Assembly: GCA_937960435.1 (NCBI GenBank)
Contig: CALGPN010000034.1
Span: forward strand, 33,284-97,283
Source: an uncultured Desulfosoma sp.
GTDB taxonomy: Bacteria > Desulfobacterota > Syntrophobacteria > Syntrophobacterales > DSM-9756
Direction of reading: 5' to 3'
Length of the DNA: 64,000 nucleotides
Below, piece after piece: positions 1 to 7,580 of the stretch. Position numbers and translations under genes: made by a program. The notes beneath the pieces are model-generated. The model had not been told where the DNA came from. It did not search any database and worked only from the letters and a program-made list of their open reading frames with translations. How positions within the stretch are numbered: position 1 is the first letter of the stretch; every line of letters begins with the position of its first letter.

Positions 1-187
1 CGCAGCCGACCCCATGGGCCAGGGTGGCCGCCGCGACAAAAATAGCCAGCTGGACGGGGGTGATGTCACTGTAGCCGAGTTTTTTCAGGAGGAGGATGGT
101 GCCTGAGGCGACGAGCCACCCGAGGTAGGCAAGCCACAGGGCGCTGAGCTTTCTCGACCGTGCCTTCTCGGATGGGAAGCTATCCAT
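1..187 (-). CDS. Membrane protein N-terminus (partial, runs off left edge)
   Basis: Only the first 62 codons are in the window. The start ATG (complement of 185-187) has a good Shine-Dalgarno (GGGAGG) about 8 bases upstream. After a short basic N-terminus (SEKARSRK) there are two hydrophobic stretches, roughly residues 17-34 and 44-60, so this is the start of an integral membrane protein, possibly a membrane-anchored sensor or cyclase. Too little is visible to name a family. Confidence 0.6.
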   Translation of the reverse strand, partial: MDSFPSEKARSRKLSALWLAYLGWLVASGTILLLKKLGYSDITPVQLAIFVAAATLAHGVGC

Positions 188-266
188 GTTTTGGCCTCCC
201 GTGAATCCCACTCTGAGAAATCCCCCGAAAGGCTTGCGGCTTTTAGGCACATGGCCTGAAGAGCGC

Positions 267-1724
267 TCAGCCTTCCGGTGCCTTCTTGTCCGAGCGTTTG
301 ATCACTGTGAAACGAACTTCCACACGTTCTTGAGCGGGGTCGGCGAGCTTTAGGGACGCGGGGGTGATGATGAGGGGCACGGTGAGGGATCCGGATTCCG
401 TCAGCGTGTCCACGCGAAGCGGCGTCGTGTAAAAGGTGTGAATGCCCGCCAAAAGGGTTTTCCCGCCGACCACCTGGACCTGCGCGGGGATGACCTGCAC
501 ATCGGTGATGAGCACATTGTCGGGGAGCTTTCCGGTCCAGTCCACCTGAACGGGAACGATTTTGGTGGCCGGAACGTCCAAGGTGACTTCCAGGGTCGTC
601 GGGTTGACGCTGTTGAGAAAAAGACCCGGCGGCATCTGGATGGCGTCTTTGGTAATGGGGAAGACGTTCAGGCCTTCCACCGCCTTGGCCAGGTTGATCC
701 GCACGGTGACTTGTTCGGGGCGCAAAGATTTGACGATGGCGCTGGAGCCGTGGAGCTGTAGATGGACCTTGTTGGCGGAGGTTTCAAGAATTTGAAACTG
801 CGCCGGACGGTTGACGAACTCCACCGGAACGTCCATTTCCATCAACGTGTCGCGGCCTCGGGTGAACCCCAGCCAAATGGCGGTGATAATGAAGAGGGAC
901 AACACCCCGGCGACCACCAGCTTGGTCATCTCCCTTCGACGATACTGCGGGTCCCGCTGATGCAGAAGCCCCAGGTGGCCTTCCAGAATGTGCACCAGGT
1001 CCTCGGTTTGGGCGATGGGCTTGATCCAGGTGTCTTTGGCCGCGGTGACGCGCCCGCGTTCTTCGGAAACGGCCACGACCAGAGCGTCGGAGCGTTCGGC
1101 CAGGCCGGCGGCGGCCCGGTGCCTTGTGCCGTAAAAGGTGGGCAGATCCGTCCTTTGGGACAGAGGCAGGAGGACGCCCACTTCCGTCACTTTGTCTCCT
1201 TCGACGATGGCCGCGCCGTCATGGACGGGGTTTTTGGGCCAGAAGATGCTCATGAGCATCTCCGGGGACACCCGCCCATCCCAAGGGATGCCCCCATGGG
1301 TCAGTTCGCGCAGATCCTCCTTTCCGGGAAAGACCACCAGGGCGCCGATGCGCTTTTTCGCCATTTGGAAAAAAGTGTCCGCAAGAACCTGAACGGGCGA
1401 TGATCTTTCTTCCAGGGGCGACCCCCACAGGAAGTTTTTCAGGTTGCGGGCCTGGAGGGCCGTGCGGATTTCGTTACGAAACACCACGATGATGATGATC
1501 GCCGCCGCGGCCGTGATGGCCTGCAGGGCCCAACTGGTGAGGATCAGCCCCAGGGAGGCGGCCAATTCCTGAATGACCCACAAGGAAGCGATACCCGCCA
1601 GGATGCGGAAGGCGTTGGTGTGCCGGAACAACACATAGACCCGAAAGAGGATGTAGCTGTTGATCAGAATATCCACCACATCCTGCCATCGGATGGAAGA
1701 GAGGACGGCGACGATGGATTTCAT
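267..1724 (-). CDS. cdaA: Diadenylate cyclase CdaA fused to YbbR (CdaR-like) domains
   Basis: A 485-residue membrane protein predicted to make cyclic di-AMP from two ATP. Residues 1-90 contain CdaA-type N-terminal membrane helices. The DAC catalytic domain covers about 100-250 and carries both signature motifs, DGA at 169-171 (HDGAA) and RHR at 201-203 (RHRAA). A fourth membrane helix follows at about 268-287. Residues 290-485 look like two YbbR repeats, placing them outside the membrane. In Firmicutes the cyclase (CdaA) and its YbbR regulator (CdaR) are separate neighbouring genes, so here enzyme and regulator are one chain. The downstream DUF2914 gene lies upstream in the same minus-strand transcript, 5 bases away, so the two are probably co-transcribed. 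The cyclase call is firm; regulation by the YbbR part is inferred from CdaR. Confidence 0.93.
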   Translation of the reverse strand: MKSIVAVLSSIRWQDVVDILINSYILFRVYVLFRHTNAFRILAGIASLWVIQELAASLGLILTSWALQAITAAAAIIIIVVFRNEIRTALQARNLKNFLWGSPLEERSSPVQVLADTFFQMAKKRIGALVVFPGKEDLRELTHGGIPWDGRVSPEMLMSIFWPKNPVHDGAAIVEGDKVTEVGVLLPLSQRTDLPTFYGTRHRAAAGLAERSDALVVAVSEERGRVTAAKDTWIKPIAQTEDLVHILEGHLGLLHQRDPQYRRREMTKLVVAGVLSLFIITAIWLGFTRGRDTLMEMDVPVEFVNRPAQFQILETSANKVHLQLHGSSAIVKSLRPEQVTVRINLAKAVEGLNVFPITKDAIQMPPGLFLNSVNPTTLEVTLDVPATKIVPVQVDWTGKLPDNVLITDVQVIPAQVQVVGGKTLLAGIHTFYTTPLRVDTLTESGSLTVPLIITPASLKLADPAQERVEVRFTVIKRSDKKAPEG

Positions 1725-1729
1725 GAGAT

Positions 1730-2248
1730 TTAATCCACTATGCTGAAGCGCAAAACGCTTAGCACATGCCCTTCCGCGTCAGTGATTTCCACCTTCCAAG
1801 GGCCTTTGTCCACTTCACGGAGTTTGAGCATGCTGTAAGTGGCCCAGCGCGGGGGATAGATTTTGAGCCGGATTTGGGTGGTCAAGGCGTCCCGGTGGTA
1901 CCAGCGATGATAGACGACCGTCTGGGATCGCACGCCGCCGAAATCGGAAAAGCAGTAAATCTGCCCTTGAGAGACGGAAAACACCACCGCGCTATTGACG
2001 GGGTTGAGGTTTTCCAACGATTCACAGATGCCGGCTCGGGTGAGCACGAGCCCGGCGGAGGCATTTTGATCGGTGGAGGCTTTTTCTTGACCAAAGGCTG
2101 TAGCGGCGAACCCGAAAAGAAAAACCACCATCAATGGGGTCAATGCCGCGGCCGCGCGCCGCGCCCTGGGCGCGCCCGCTGGACATGGCGAGAAGCGAGC
2201 CTTAGAGGTGTCGGCAAACGGTCGGTCGCGTAGGGCCTCATGAACCAT
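1730..2248 (-). CDS. DUF2914-domain exported protein
   Basis: A 172-residue protein if it starts at 2248, where AAGGAAG lies 7 bases upstream; a 10-residue longer start at 2278 is possible. A basic N-terminus is followed by a hydrophobic segment at about residues 37-54 ending in TAFGQ, a likely signal peptide or anchor. The rest resembles DUF2914: a WYHRD segment, KIYPPRW, and the ending GPWKVEI..AEGHVL typical of this small beta-rich domain in deltaproteobacteria. Its function is unknown. It ends 5 bases before the cyclase gene, so the two are probably one transcript. Confidence 0.75.
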   Translation of the reverse strand: MVHEALRDRPFADTSKARFSPCPAGAPRARRAAAALTPLMVVFLFGFAATAFGQEKASTDQNASAGLVLTRAGICESLENLNPVNSAVVFSVSQGQIYCFSDFGGVRSQTVVYHRWYHRDALTTQIRLKIYPPRWATYSMLKLREVDKGPWKVEITDAEGHVLSVLRFSIVD

Positions 2249-2449
2249 GGCGCACTTCCTTATACGAATTTTCCGCAACGACGTGCTTTTTGGATCATTT
2301 CACACCCGATGCGGTTGACAGGAAAAAGGGCGAAACGGACCCGGACCCTTTCCGATGATGTCTGACGCCGTTCAAGCTGAGCACAAAACATACCATGAAA
2401 CAGGTCGCGGTCAACCCGAACGAACCCGAAGAGGGGGAATCTCCACAGG

Positions 2450-3556
2450 TTACAAGGATGTGAGGATGTCCAGATAGATTCGGGCGGCCGCCGCCACTTG
2501 CGCAAAAGAGACGGATTCTTCCGGCGAATGGGCTTTTTCGAGCTGTCCGGGTCCCAAAAGAATGGGTTTGACGCCTGCGCTCCACAGCGTATTGGCGTCG
2601 CTGTGGCTTCGAAAAGGCACGGGATCCCACGGCAGTTTGTGGGCTTCGAGGATCTGCCGGATCTTTTGCACGAAGGGGCTGCGTTCGGGAATATCGTAAC
2701 CGGAATGGATTTCCGTAAACCGCAGGCTCGGGCTCACATGAGGGTTGTCTTCCCGGATGGACTCCGTGAGCTGCTCCAGTTCCAGAATGATTTCCCCGAG
2801 GGGAAGGGCCGGCGGCAGATGCACGTCCAGCCAGGCTTCGCAATAGTCCGGCACCACAAAACCTGCCGAGGAGCTGCTGAGGTCCCGGATGTTGGGGATG
2901 ACGTCCGGCCAGTGTTCTTCCCAATAGTGAAGGAGGCGCAGCAAGAAATGGAGCAGGCTTTCCGCGGGGTGGGCGGCGCGGTTGGCCATGGAGGCATGCA
3001 TCCTCTTGCCGCGGATGACGAGATGCATTTCCAGGTAGCCGTAATGGGCGAGGGAAACCTTGAGGTCCGTGGGTTCCCCGATGATGGCCCAGGGAAAGTG
3101 GTAGTCGCGCACCAGCCGCCGGGCGCCGTCCCCTTCCTCTTCTTCGCCCACCACCAGGGCCAGGGCCGCCGGAATCGGCTCCGAGGACTGGGCTGCGGCG
3201 CTGAGAAAGGCCTCGACCATGGCGGCACAGCCCCCTTTCATGTCGGCCGTGCCTAAACCCAACAGATCGCCGTCGTGCTCCTCGCAGCCGAAATCCTCGA
3301 GATCGTAAGCCGAAATCGTGTCCACGTGACCGACCAGGGCCAGTTGGATGTCTTCGTCGGGAGGAAGAACAAGGAGGTTGGAGCGGCGATCGTCCACGGG
3401 CTGGCGGATGACGGGCACATCATAGCGTTTAAGGAAGGAATAGAGAAAATCCACCACATCCTCTTCCTTCCCCGACGGGCTGTAGATGTTGACCAAGCGT
3501 TCCAGAAGACGCCGCAGTCGCGCCGGTTGGATGTCACGGCGAACGGAATGTTCCAC
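2450..3556 (-). CDS. M20 family deacylase/peptidase (ArgE/DapE/CPG2-like)
   Basis: A 368-residue zinc amidohydrolase of the M20 family. Visible motifs are the metal ligand GHVDT, the bridging aspartate in GTADMKGG, the catalytic glutamate pair in GEEEEGDG, the dimerisation-domain segment GEPTD, and a final metal histidine in the GPG..KAHSPEE motif. SHSDAN precedes the last motif, as in ArgE/DapE-like and LysW-lysine hydrolase-like members. It removes an acyl or peptidyl group from an amino-acid-like substrate in the cytoplasm. The sequence alone does not say whether the substrate is N-acetylornithine, succinyl-diaminopimelate or a dipeptide. No arginine or lysine biosynthesis gene is adjacent. 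Confidence 0.85.
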   Translation of the reverse strand: MEHSVRRDIQPARLRRLLERLVNIYSPSGKEEDVVDFLYSFLKRYDVPVIRQPVDDRRSNLLVLPPDEDIQLALVGHVDTISAYDLEDFGCEEHDGDLLGLGTADMKGGCAAMVEAFLSAAAQSSEPIPAALALVVGEEEEGDGARRLVRDYHFPWAIIGEPTDLKVSLAHYGYLEMHLVIRGKRMHASMANRAAHPAESLLHFLLRLLHYWEEHWPDVIPNIRDLSSSSAGFVVPDYCEAWLDVHLPPALPLGEIILELEQLTESIREDNPHVSPSLRFTEIHSGYDIPERSPFVQKIRQILEAHKLPWDPVPFRSHSDANTLWSAGVKPILLGPGQLEKAHSPEESVSFAQVAAAARIYLDILTSL

Positions 3557-3734
3557 GCAAACCTCCGGTCGAGTGGAAATTCACTTCGAAAATCGAGCGT
3601 GTTGCGTGTGAAAGAGCCATGGGTGCAGCCGGTTTCAAGGTCTTGGCCCCGCCGGGCATGCCGACTCCTTCCGAGGAGCGATGGCTTGGGCACGCCCCTT
3701 CAGGCATGCGACAGTCCAGTAATCACCAGGTGCC

Positions 3735-4325
3735 TTAGCCCGGCGGAGAGGTGGCCGGCGGCGCTACAGGCCGTTTCTTGGAAAGATTCACGTCGGACCG
3801 GGGTTTTTTCCGCTTTTCCTTCAGATTCAAACTGAGGTAAATGTGCTCCTTCGGATTGCCGAAGCCCATTTTCTTGAAAAAAGCGAGCGCCGTCTCATTG
3901 TCGGCTTCCGAGTCCACAAAGAGGATGCGCGCCCCTTCTTCCACGACCGTCTCTTTGAAATGCTCTAAGAGCCGCTCCGCCACGTGGGATCGTCTGAGAT
4001 CGTCGCGCACGCCGAGCCACACGAGATGGGCGTATTTCCACGCCGAACGGGGCTTGGAAATGGTTGTTCCCAAGGCGAAGCCCACGATTTGGTCGTTCGT
4101 TTCCGCCACGAAACAGTAGTCCGAGTCGCTCAAGTAGAAGGAGACCACCTCGTAGGGGTCCCACGTGCGGTAGAGATTGGGCACCCGATCCGCCGTAAAG
4201 AGCTCCTCCCCCAAATGAAACACCTCCGGCAGATCGTCGATTTCCATCTGCCGAATGGTCACCGGCGGCCGCTTTTTTTTGCCGTTAGCAGCGACCCGGC
4301 TGTCCTTTTCCACTTTTTCTTTCAT
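3735..4325 (-). CDS. GNAT family N-acetyltransferase
   Basis: A 196-residue protein with an AAAGGA ribosome site upstream of the ATG. The acetyl-CoA binding core is seen as VWLGVRDDLRRSHVAERLL (the R-R-x-x-V-A variant of motif A), followed by NETALAFFKKMGF, the usual alpha4-beta6 end of the fold. The N-terminus (TIRQMEIDDLPEVFHLGEELF) is the standard GNAT beginning. About 30 basic, proline-rich residues trail after the domain (KEKRKKPRSDVNLSKKR...), probably disordered. The substrate cannot be told; RimI-like protein acetylation or a small-molecule substrate are both possible. It is a single gene with no obvious partner. Confidence 0.85.
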   Translation of the reverse strand: MKEKVEKDSRVAANGKKKRPPVTIRQMEIDDLPEVFHLGEELFTADRVPNLYRTWDPYEVVSFYLSDSDYCFVAETNDQIVGFALGTTISKPRSAWKYAHLVWLGVRDDLRRSHVAERLLEHFKETVVEEGARILFVDSEADNETALAFFKKMGFGNPKEHIYLSLNLKEKRKKPRSDVNLSKKRPVAPPATSPPG

Positions 4326-4487
4326 GCTTCATCCTTTCCGCCTTGTGAGAAAACTCATACTTTTGGATAATTCATAAAGGACGGTTTGGTCAAGTGGTTG
4401 AATTAAGTTTATTTTTGAAAAACAGAGGTGGCTCCGGCTAAGGGGACGCTTTCTTCAAAATGCTTTAAGAGGAGAGGGGGGAGAAAC

Positions 4488-5192
4488 ATGGGACGTTGGG
4501 AGAGCTTTCGGGTGCATCGTTTGATGATGAGAAGACGAAGTTGCGCGGCCTTTCTATGCGGCGCTCTCGTTTTCGTGGAGTTCGTGCACTGTGCCGATGC
4601 CAAGTTTGAAAAAAGGTCCGAAAAGGGAGCGGCCCCAAGGTCGGCCACGGTCGTCGCGGTGTTGGATGGGGATACGGTGGTGCTCGACGATGGGTCAAAG
4701 GTCCGCTACCTGGGCGTGGACACCCCCGAGATGGATCACGAGACGGGCCGTCACGCATGCTATGCCCGGGAAGCCTACGAAAGCAACAAGGCGTGGGTTC
4801 TCGGGCGAAGGGTGACCTTGGCCTACGAGGAGCCGAAGCGGGATGAACACGGCAGGCTCCTGGCTTATGTGCTGACCCCTGAAGGCATGGTGGTGAACGC
4901 GGAGCTGGTCCGGCAGGGCCTGGCTTATGTGTTCCGAGGGGCTCAGGAATTTTCCAAGTTCCCGGAGTTCCTCGCCCTACAGCGGGAAGCGGTGCTCGCG
5001 CGACGCGGGATGCATGGGGCCTGCGCGGTCCGCGAAGAAAAGGCGTATGTCGGCAATCGCCAGTCCTTCATCTTTCATCGTGCGGCCTGCCCTTTCGGCG
5101 CCAAGACGCACCCCGCTCATCGCGTCCTCTTTTCTTCCCGATGGGATGCCCTGATGGAGGGCTTCAGGCCGTGTCGCCGCTGCGCCCCCTGA
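4488..5192 (+). CDS. Exported SNase-like (thermonuclease) protein with C-terminal Cys/His module
   Basis: A 234-residue protein from the ATG at 4488, which follows a strong GGAGAGGGGGG ribosome site. A hydrophobic N-terminal segment (about residues 20-36) suggests export. The staphylococcal nuclease fold follows with the conserved DGDTVVL, the arginine/aspartate segment VRYLGVDTPE, and the later basic segment LAYEEPKRDEHGRLLAYV; these supply the Ca-binding acids and the catalytic Arg/Glu. After it comes a segment like a metal-binding Ada/TNase tail: VGNRQSFIFHRAACP ... RVLFSSRWDALMEGFRPCRRCAP. The likely role is an extracytoplasmic nuclease. The Nudix gene follows 19 bases on. Confidence 0.85.
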   Translation: MGRWESFRVHRLMMRRRSCAAFLCGALVFVEFVHCADAKFEKRSEKGAAPRSATVVAVLDGDTVVLDDGSKVRYLGVDTPEMDHETGRHACYAREAYESNKAWVLGRRVTLAYEEPKRDEHGRLLAYVLTPEGMVVNAELVRQGLAYVFRGAQEFSKFPEFLALQREAVLARRGMHGACAVREEKAYVGNRQSFIFHRAACPFGAKTHPAHRVLFSSRWDALMEGFRPCRRCAP

Positions 5193-5211
5193 GGGTGGGG
5201 AGGAAATCGGG

Positions 5212-5676
5212 ATGACGCACCGAAAATACCCGGATCGGCCCCTGGTGGGCGTAGGGGCGGTGGTTTTCCGAAACGCCGAGGTGCTCTTGGTGCAAAGAGG
5301 GCGAGAGCCCGCCTATGGGCTCTGGTCGCTCCCAGGAGGGCTCGTCAAAGTGGGGGAGAGCCTTGAAGCGGCCGTCTGCAGGGAAGTCCTTGAAGAAACA
5401 GGGGTCGTCGTCAAAGCGCTGGATGTGGTCGCCTGCCTCGATCGCGTCATCCCGGACGATGAGGGACGGATCGCCTACCATTATGTTCTTGTGGACTTTT
5501 TGTGCGAACCGACGCACGGTGAGCCCCGGCCGGGAGGCGACGTCTTGGCGTGCGCCTATTTCGCCCTCGAAAGACTGAGTGATCTGAACCTTACCCGAGG
5601 TGCGGCAGAAATCATCCACAAGGCGCACACGGGGTCTTATCCACGTAAGCCCGCCATCTACGACCCTTCGCTCTAG
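5212..5676 (+). CDS. Nudix hydrolase
   Basis: A 154-residue protein with a complete Nudix box: GGLVKVGESLEAAVCREVLEETGV fits GX5EX7REUXEEXGU with all acidic metal ligands present. The N-terminus (RPLVGVGAVVFRNAEVLLVQRGREP) is typical of MutT/ADP-ribose pyrophosphatase-like members. It hydrolyses a nucleoside diphosphate linked to some moiety; ADP-ribose or a similar compound is plausible but not proven. It lies 19 bases after the nuclease gene and is probably co-transcribed with it. Confidence 0.9.
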   Translation: MTHRKYPDRPLVGVGAVVFRNAEVLLVQRGREPAYGLWSLPGGLVKVGESLEAAVCREVLEETGVVVKALDVVACLDRVIPDDEGRIAYHYVLVDFLCEPTHGEPRPGGDVLACAYFALERLSDLNLTRGAAEIIHKAHTGSYPRKPAIYDPSL

Positions 5677-5762
5677 TCTTTCTTTCGACTTGACAGATAC
5701 GCCTTCGGACATTAAGACGGACCGGTCCGTCGCGATGAGAACGGGAAAGGATCGGGGCCGTC

Positions 5763-6707
5763 ATGACTAAGGCGTTTCCAAACCTTGCCTTTGCTCTCAA
5801 AAGAGCAGGAAAAAAAGACAACTCCACGGACTTGGCGCATGTGCTTCGGCACATGATTTCCGCCGTGCCGGGAGACGATGTCTCCGAACGGACCTTGCGG
5901 GTTTTTGAGGCGGCCGTGAATGAGTGGGGCCATCTGCCGGCGGAATCTCGACTGCCCGCATCGGTTCTTGCCCGTACATTTCGCGCCGTGGCCGCAGAAC
6001 TCGGCGCCTCAGAAGGCGATTTATTGGAAAAACTTCTTTCGACCGCACTCGAACACGCCGCGGGAGAAAAAGCCGGTCGCCACGGCGGGGAGGCGCGCCG
6101 CACGAGAGAGCGCATTCTCGCGGCGGCCCAGGAGGTCTTTTCCCAGAAGGGCTTTCACCAGGCGACCATGGACGAGATCGCCGAGCGGGCCGATGTGGGC
6201 AAAGGCACCATCTACCGCCATTTCCCCAGCAAAGAGAACCTCTTCCATCAGTTGGTCCAGATCCGCCTCAAGGAATTGGAAGCCGAGGCGGAGCGCATCT
6301 TGGACAGCGACGACGACGTTTTGTCCATGATCGAAAAATATCTCAAGATTTATTTCGAGTTCTTCGACCGCAACCAGGGATTGTACCGCGTCATGGTCCG
6401 TGAGCACCCGGATCTGGACGAAAGGCTCCAGGACCTGTACGTGGAAAAGATCATGCGCCGGATCCCGCGTCTCAAGCGCAAGATCCGGGAAGCCCGCCAT
6501 CAGGACGTGCTCAAGGACGTCAACTTCCATACCGTTTTTCACGGCGTGATGGGGTTCATTCACGGCGTGATTCAGCGCTGGCTGGCGCAGGATTGCACCT
6601 ATTCCCTCGTCGACGAACTGCCGACGGTGCGCGACGTGCTTTTTTACGGGTTTGTCAACAAGCCGATCACACGCAAGGAGGAAAAGACATGGACATCAAC
6701 GCAATGA
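5763..6707 (+). CDS. TetR/AcrR-type regulator with long N-terminal extension
   Basis: 314 residues, against about 200 for usual TetR proteins. The TetR DNA-binding domain sits at about residues 113-160 ([17 protein letters not shown], then the recognition helix region [15 protein letters not shown]), and a helical ligand/dimer domain follows. The first 105 residues are an additional helical segment ([13 protein letters not shown]..., [13 protein letters not shown]...) that I do not recognise. The gene overlaps acpP by 19 bases, so the regulator and the acyl carrier protein are translated from one message. That suggests control of fatty-acid or lipid metabolism, possibly autoregulatory; this is inference from context. 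Confidence 0.88.
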   Translation: MTKAFPNLAFALKRAGKKDNSTDLAHVLRHMISAVPGDDVSERTLRVFEAAVNEWGHLPAESRLPASVLARTFRAVAAELGASEGDLLEKLLSTALEHAAGEKAGRHGGEARRTRERILAAAQEVFSQKGFHQATMDEIAERADVGKGTIYRHFPSKENLFHQLVQIRLKELEAEAERILDSDDDVLSMIEKYLKIYFEFFDRNQGLYRVMVREHPDLDERLQDLYVEKIMRRIPRLKRKIREARHQDVLKDVNFHTVFHGVMGFIHGVIQRWLAQDCTYSLVDELPTVRDVLFYGFVNKPITRKEEKTWTSTQ

Positions 6708-6934
6708 AGGCCAAAGTGGTGGATATCATCGCCAATCAACTGGGTGTGGAAAAAGACGTCATCACGCCTCAAGCCCATGTCGTCGATGATCTGGGCGCCG
6801 ATTCCTTGGACGTGGTGGAACTCATCATGGCTTTGGAGGAAGCTTTCGATCTCGAAATCCCCGACGAAGAAGCCGAAAAAATCCGAACGGTTCAGGATAT
6901 CTACGACTACATCGAAAAGATTCAGGCCGCTTAA
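6689..6934 (+). CDS. acpP: Acyl carrier protein
   Basis: An 81-residue acidic protein carrying acyl intermediates on a 4'-phosphopantetheine attached to the serine of the DSLD motif ([18 protein letters not shown]). Length and sequence fit the fatty-acid-synthesis ACP well. The ATG at 6689 follows AAGGAGG and lies inside the end of the upstream TetR gene (19-base overlap). The usual neighbours fabD, fabG, fabF and plsX are not here, so this is an isolated acpP tied to a regulator. It may be the housekeeping ACP or a second, regulated copy. Confidence 0.93.
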   Translation: MDINAMKAKVVDIIANQLGVEKDVITPQAHVVDDLGADSLDVVELIMALEEAFDLEIPDEEAEKIRTVQDIYDYIEKIQAA

Positions 6935-7161
6935 GGTGCGGGCCCGGGGGCGGCGTTCGGCCCCCCCTCGGGCGCCGAGGATGGCGTGTGTGCTGGAGGA
7001 GCCCGTTCGGTCTGAGGGGAAAAAGGCCTTTCCGGATGGGCCCGCGAACTCTTGCGCTCCGACTGTCGAAAGGCGTCCTCCGGGGCGATCCGTTTCAGCG
7101 GTTTCTTGGCGTTTTTCGGGCTTCCGTGCCGGGATGGGGTGGATGTGGCGCTGCGCCGCCC

Positions 7162-7356
7162 CTACGCGTCCCCTGTGTTTTCCAAGAGTTCGCCGCTTAG
7201 GGCGGCAGCCCGCGAATTGACCAAAGTGTTCTTGATAGCCCAAAAAACGGCGCGAAAAGTGGCCTCGAAATTGGTCGGCGACACCCTGCCCAATTCGATG
7301 AACTTGATGACGATTTCCTTGGCCATCTTGAGGATCATTTCATCGTCGGCGTTCAT
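7162..7356 (-). CDS. Small conserved-looking protein, function unknown
   Basis: A 64-residue protein beginning MNADDEMILKMAKEIV, with a GGGGAA ribosome-site-like run about 8 bases upstream. The acidic start and two amphipathic helices (MILKMAKEIVIKFIELG and FEATFRAVFWAIKNTL) give it the look of a real small helical protein rather than a shadow frame. I do not recognise the family. A long hairpin with a U-tract lies 47 bases upstream of its start on the same strand (see 7403-7457), which may control it. Confidence 0.55.
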   Translation of the reverse strand: MNADDEMILKMAKEIVIKFIELGRVSPTNFEATFRAVFWAIKNTLVNSRAAALSGELLENTGDA

Positions 7357-7402
7357 TGTTTTTCCCCGTTTTGGTAGAGTGAGCCTGTCGGGACGGCAAA
7401 AG

Positions 7403-7457
7403 AAAAAAGCCTCTGCTGGTTGGAGGGAAGGCCTGACGGTCTGAGCAGAGGCTTTTT
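7403..7457. terminator. Long hairpin with T-tracts on both strands (terminator or attenuator)
   Basis: A perfect inverted repeat: AAAAAAGCCTCTGCT (7403-7417) pairs with AGCAGAGGCTTTTT (7444-7457), with a 26-base loop. Both strands end in a run of Ts. It lies between two divergent starts (7356 minus and 7581 plus), not between gene ends, so on the minus strand it sits in the leader of the 64-residue protein. It could end a short unannotated RNA or act as an attenuator. Confidence 0.75.
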
Positions 7458-7580
7458 AGGCCGAAGGGCAATACCCCGGAAGGCATTCCCCCTGGCCCGG
7501 AAAACTCTTATCACGAGAGCCGGGATCAGGGCAAGAGAGGACTTTTGTCCCCCGGGAGGGACGCGACAGGCAGGTGTTCC

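Noticed and set aside
7052..7444. 130-codon plus-strand frame across 7052-7444
   Set aside because: Low-information sequence, no ribosome site; it runs antisense to the better supported 64-residue gene and into the hairpin.
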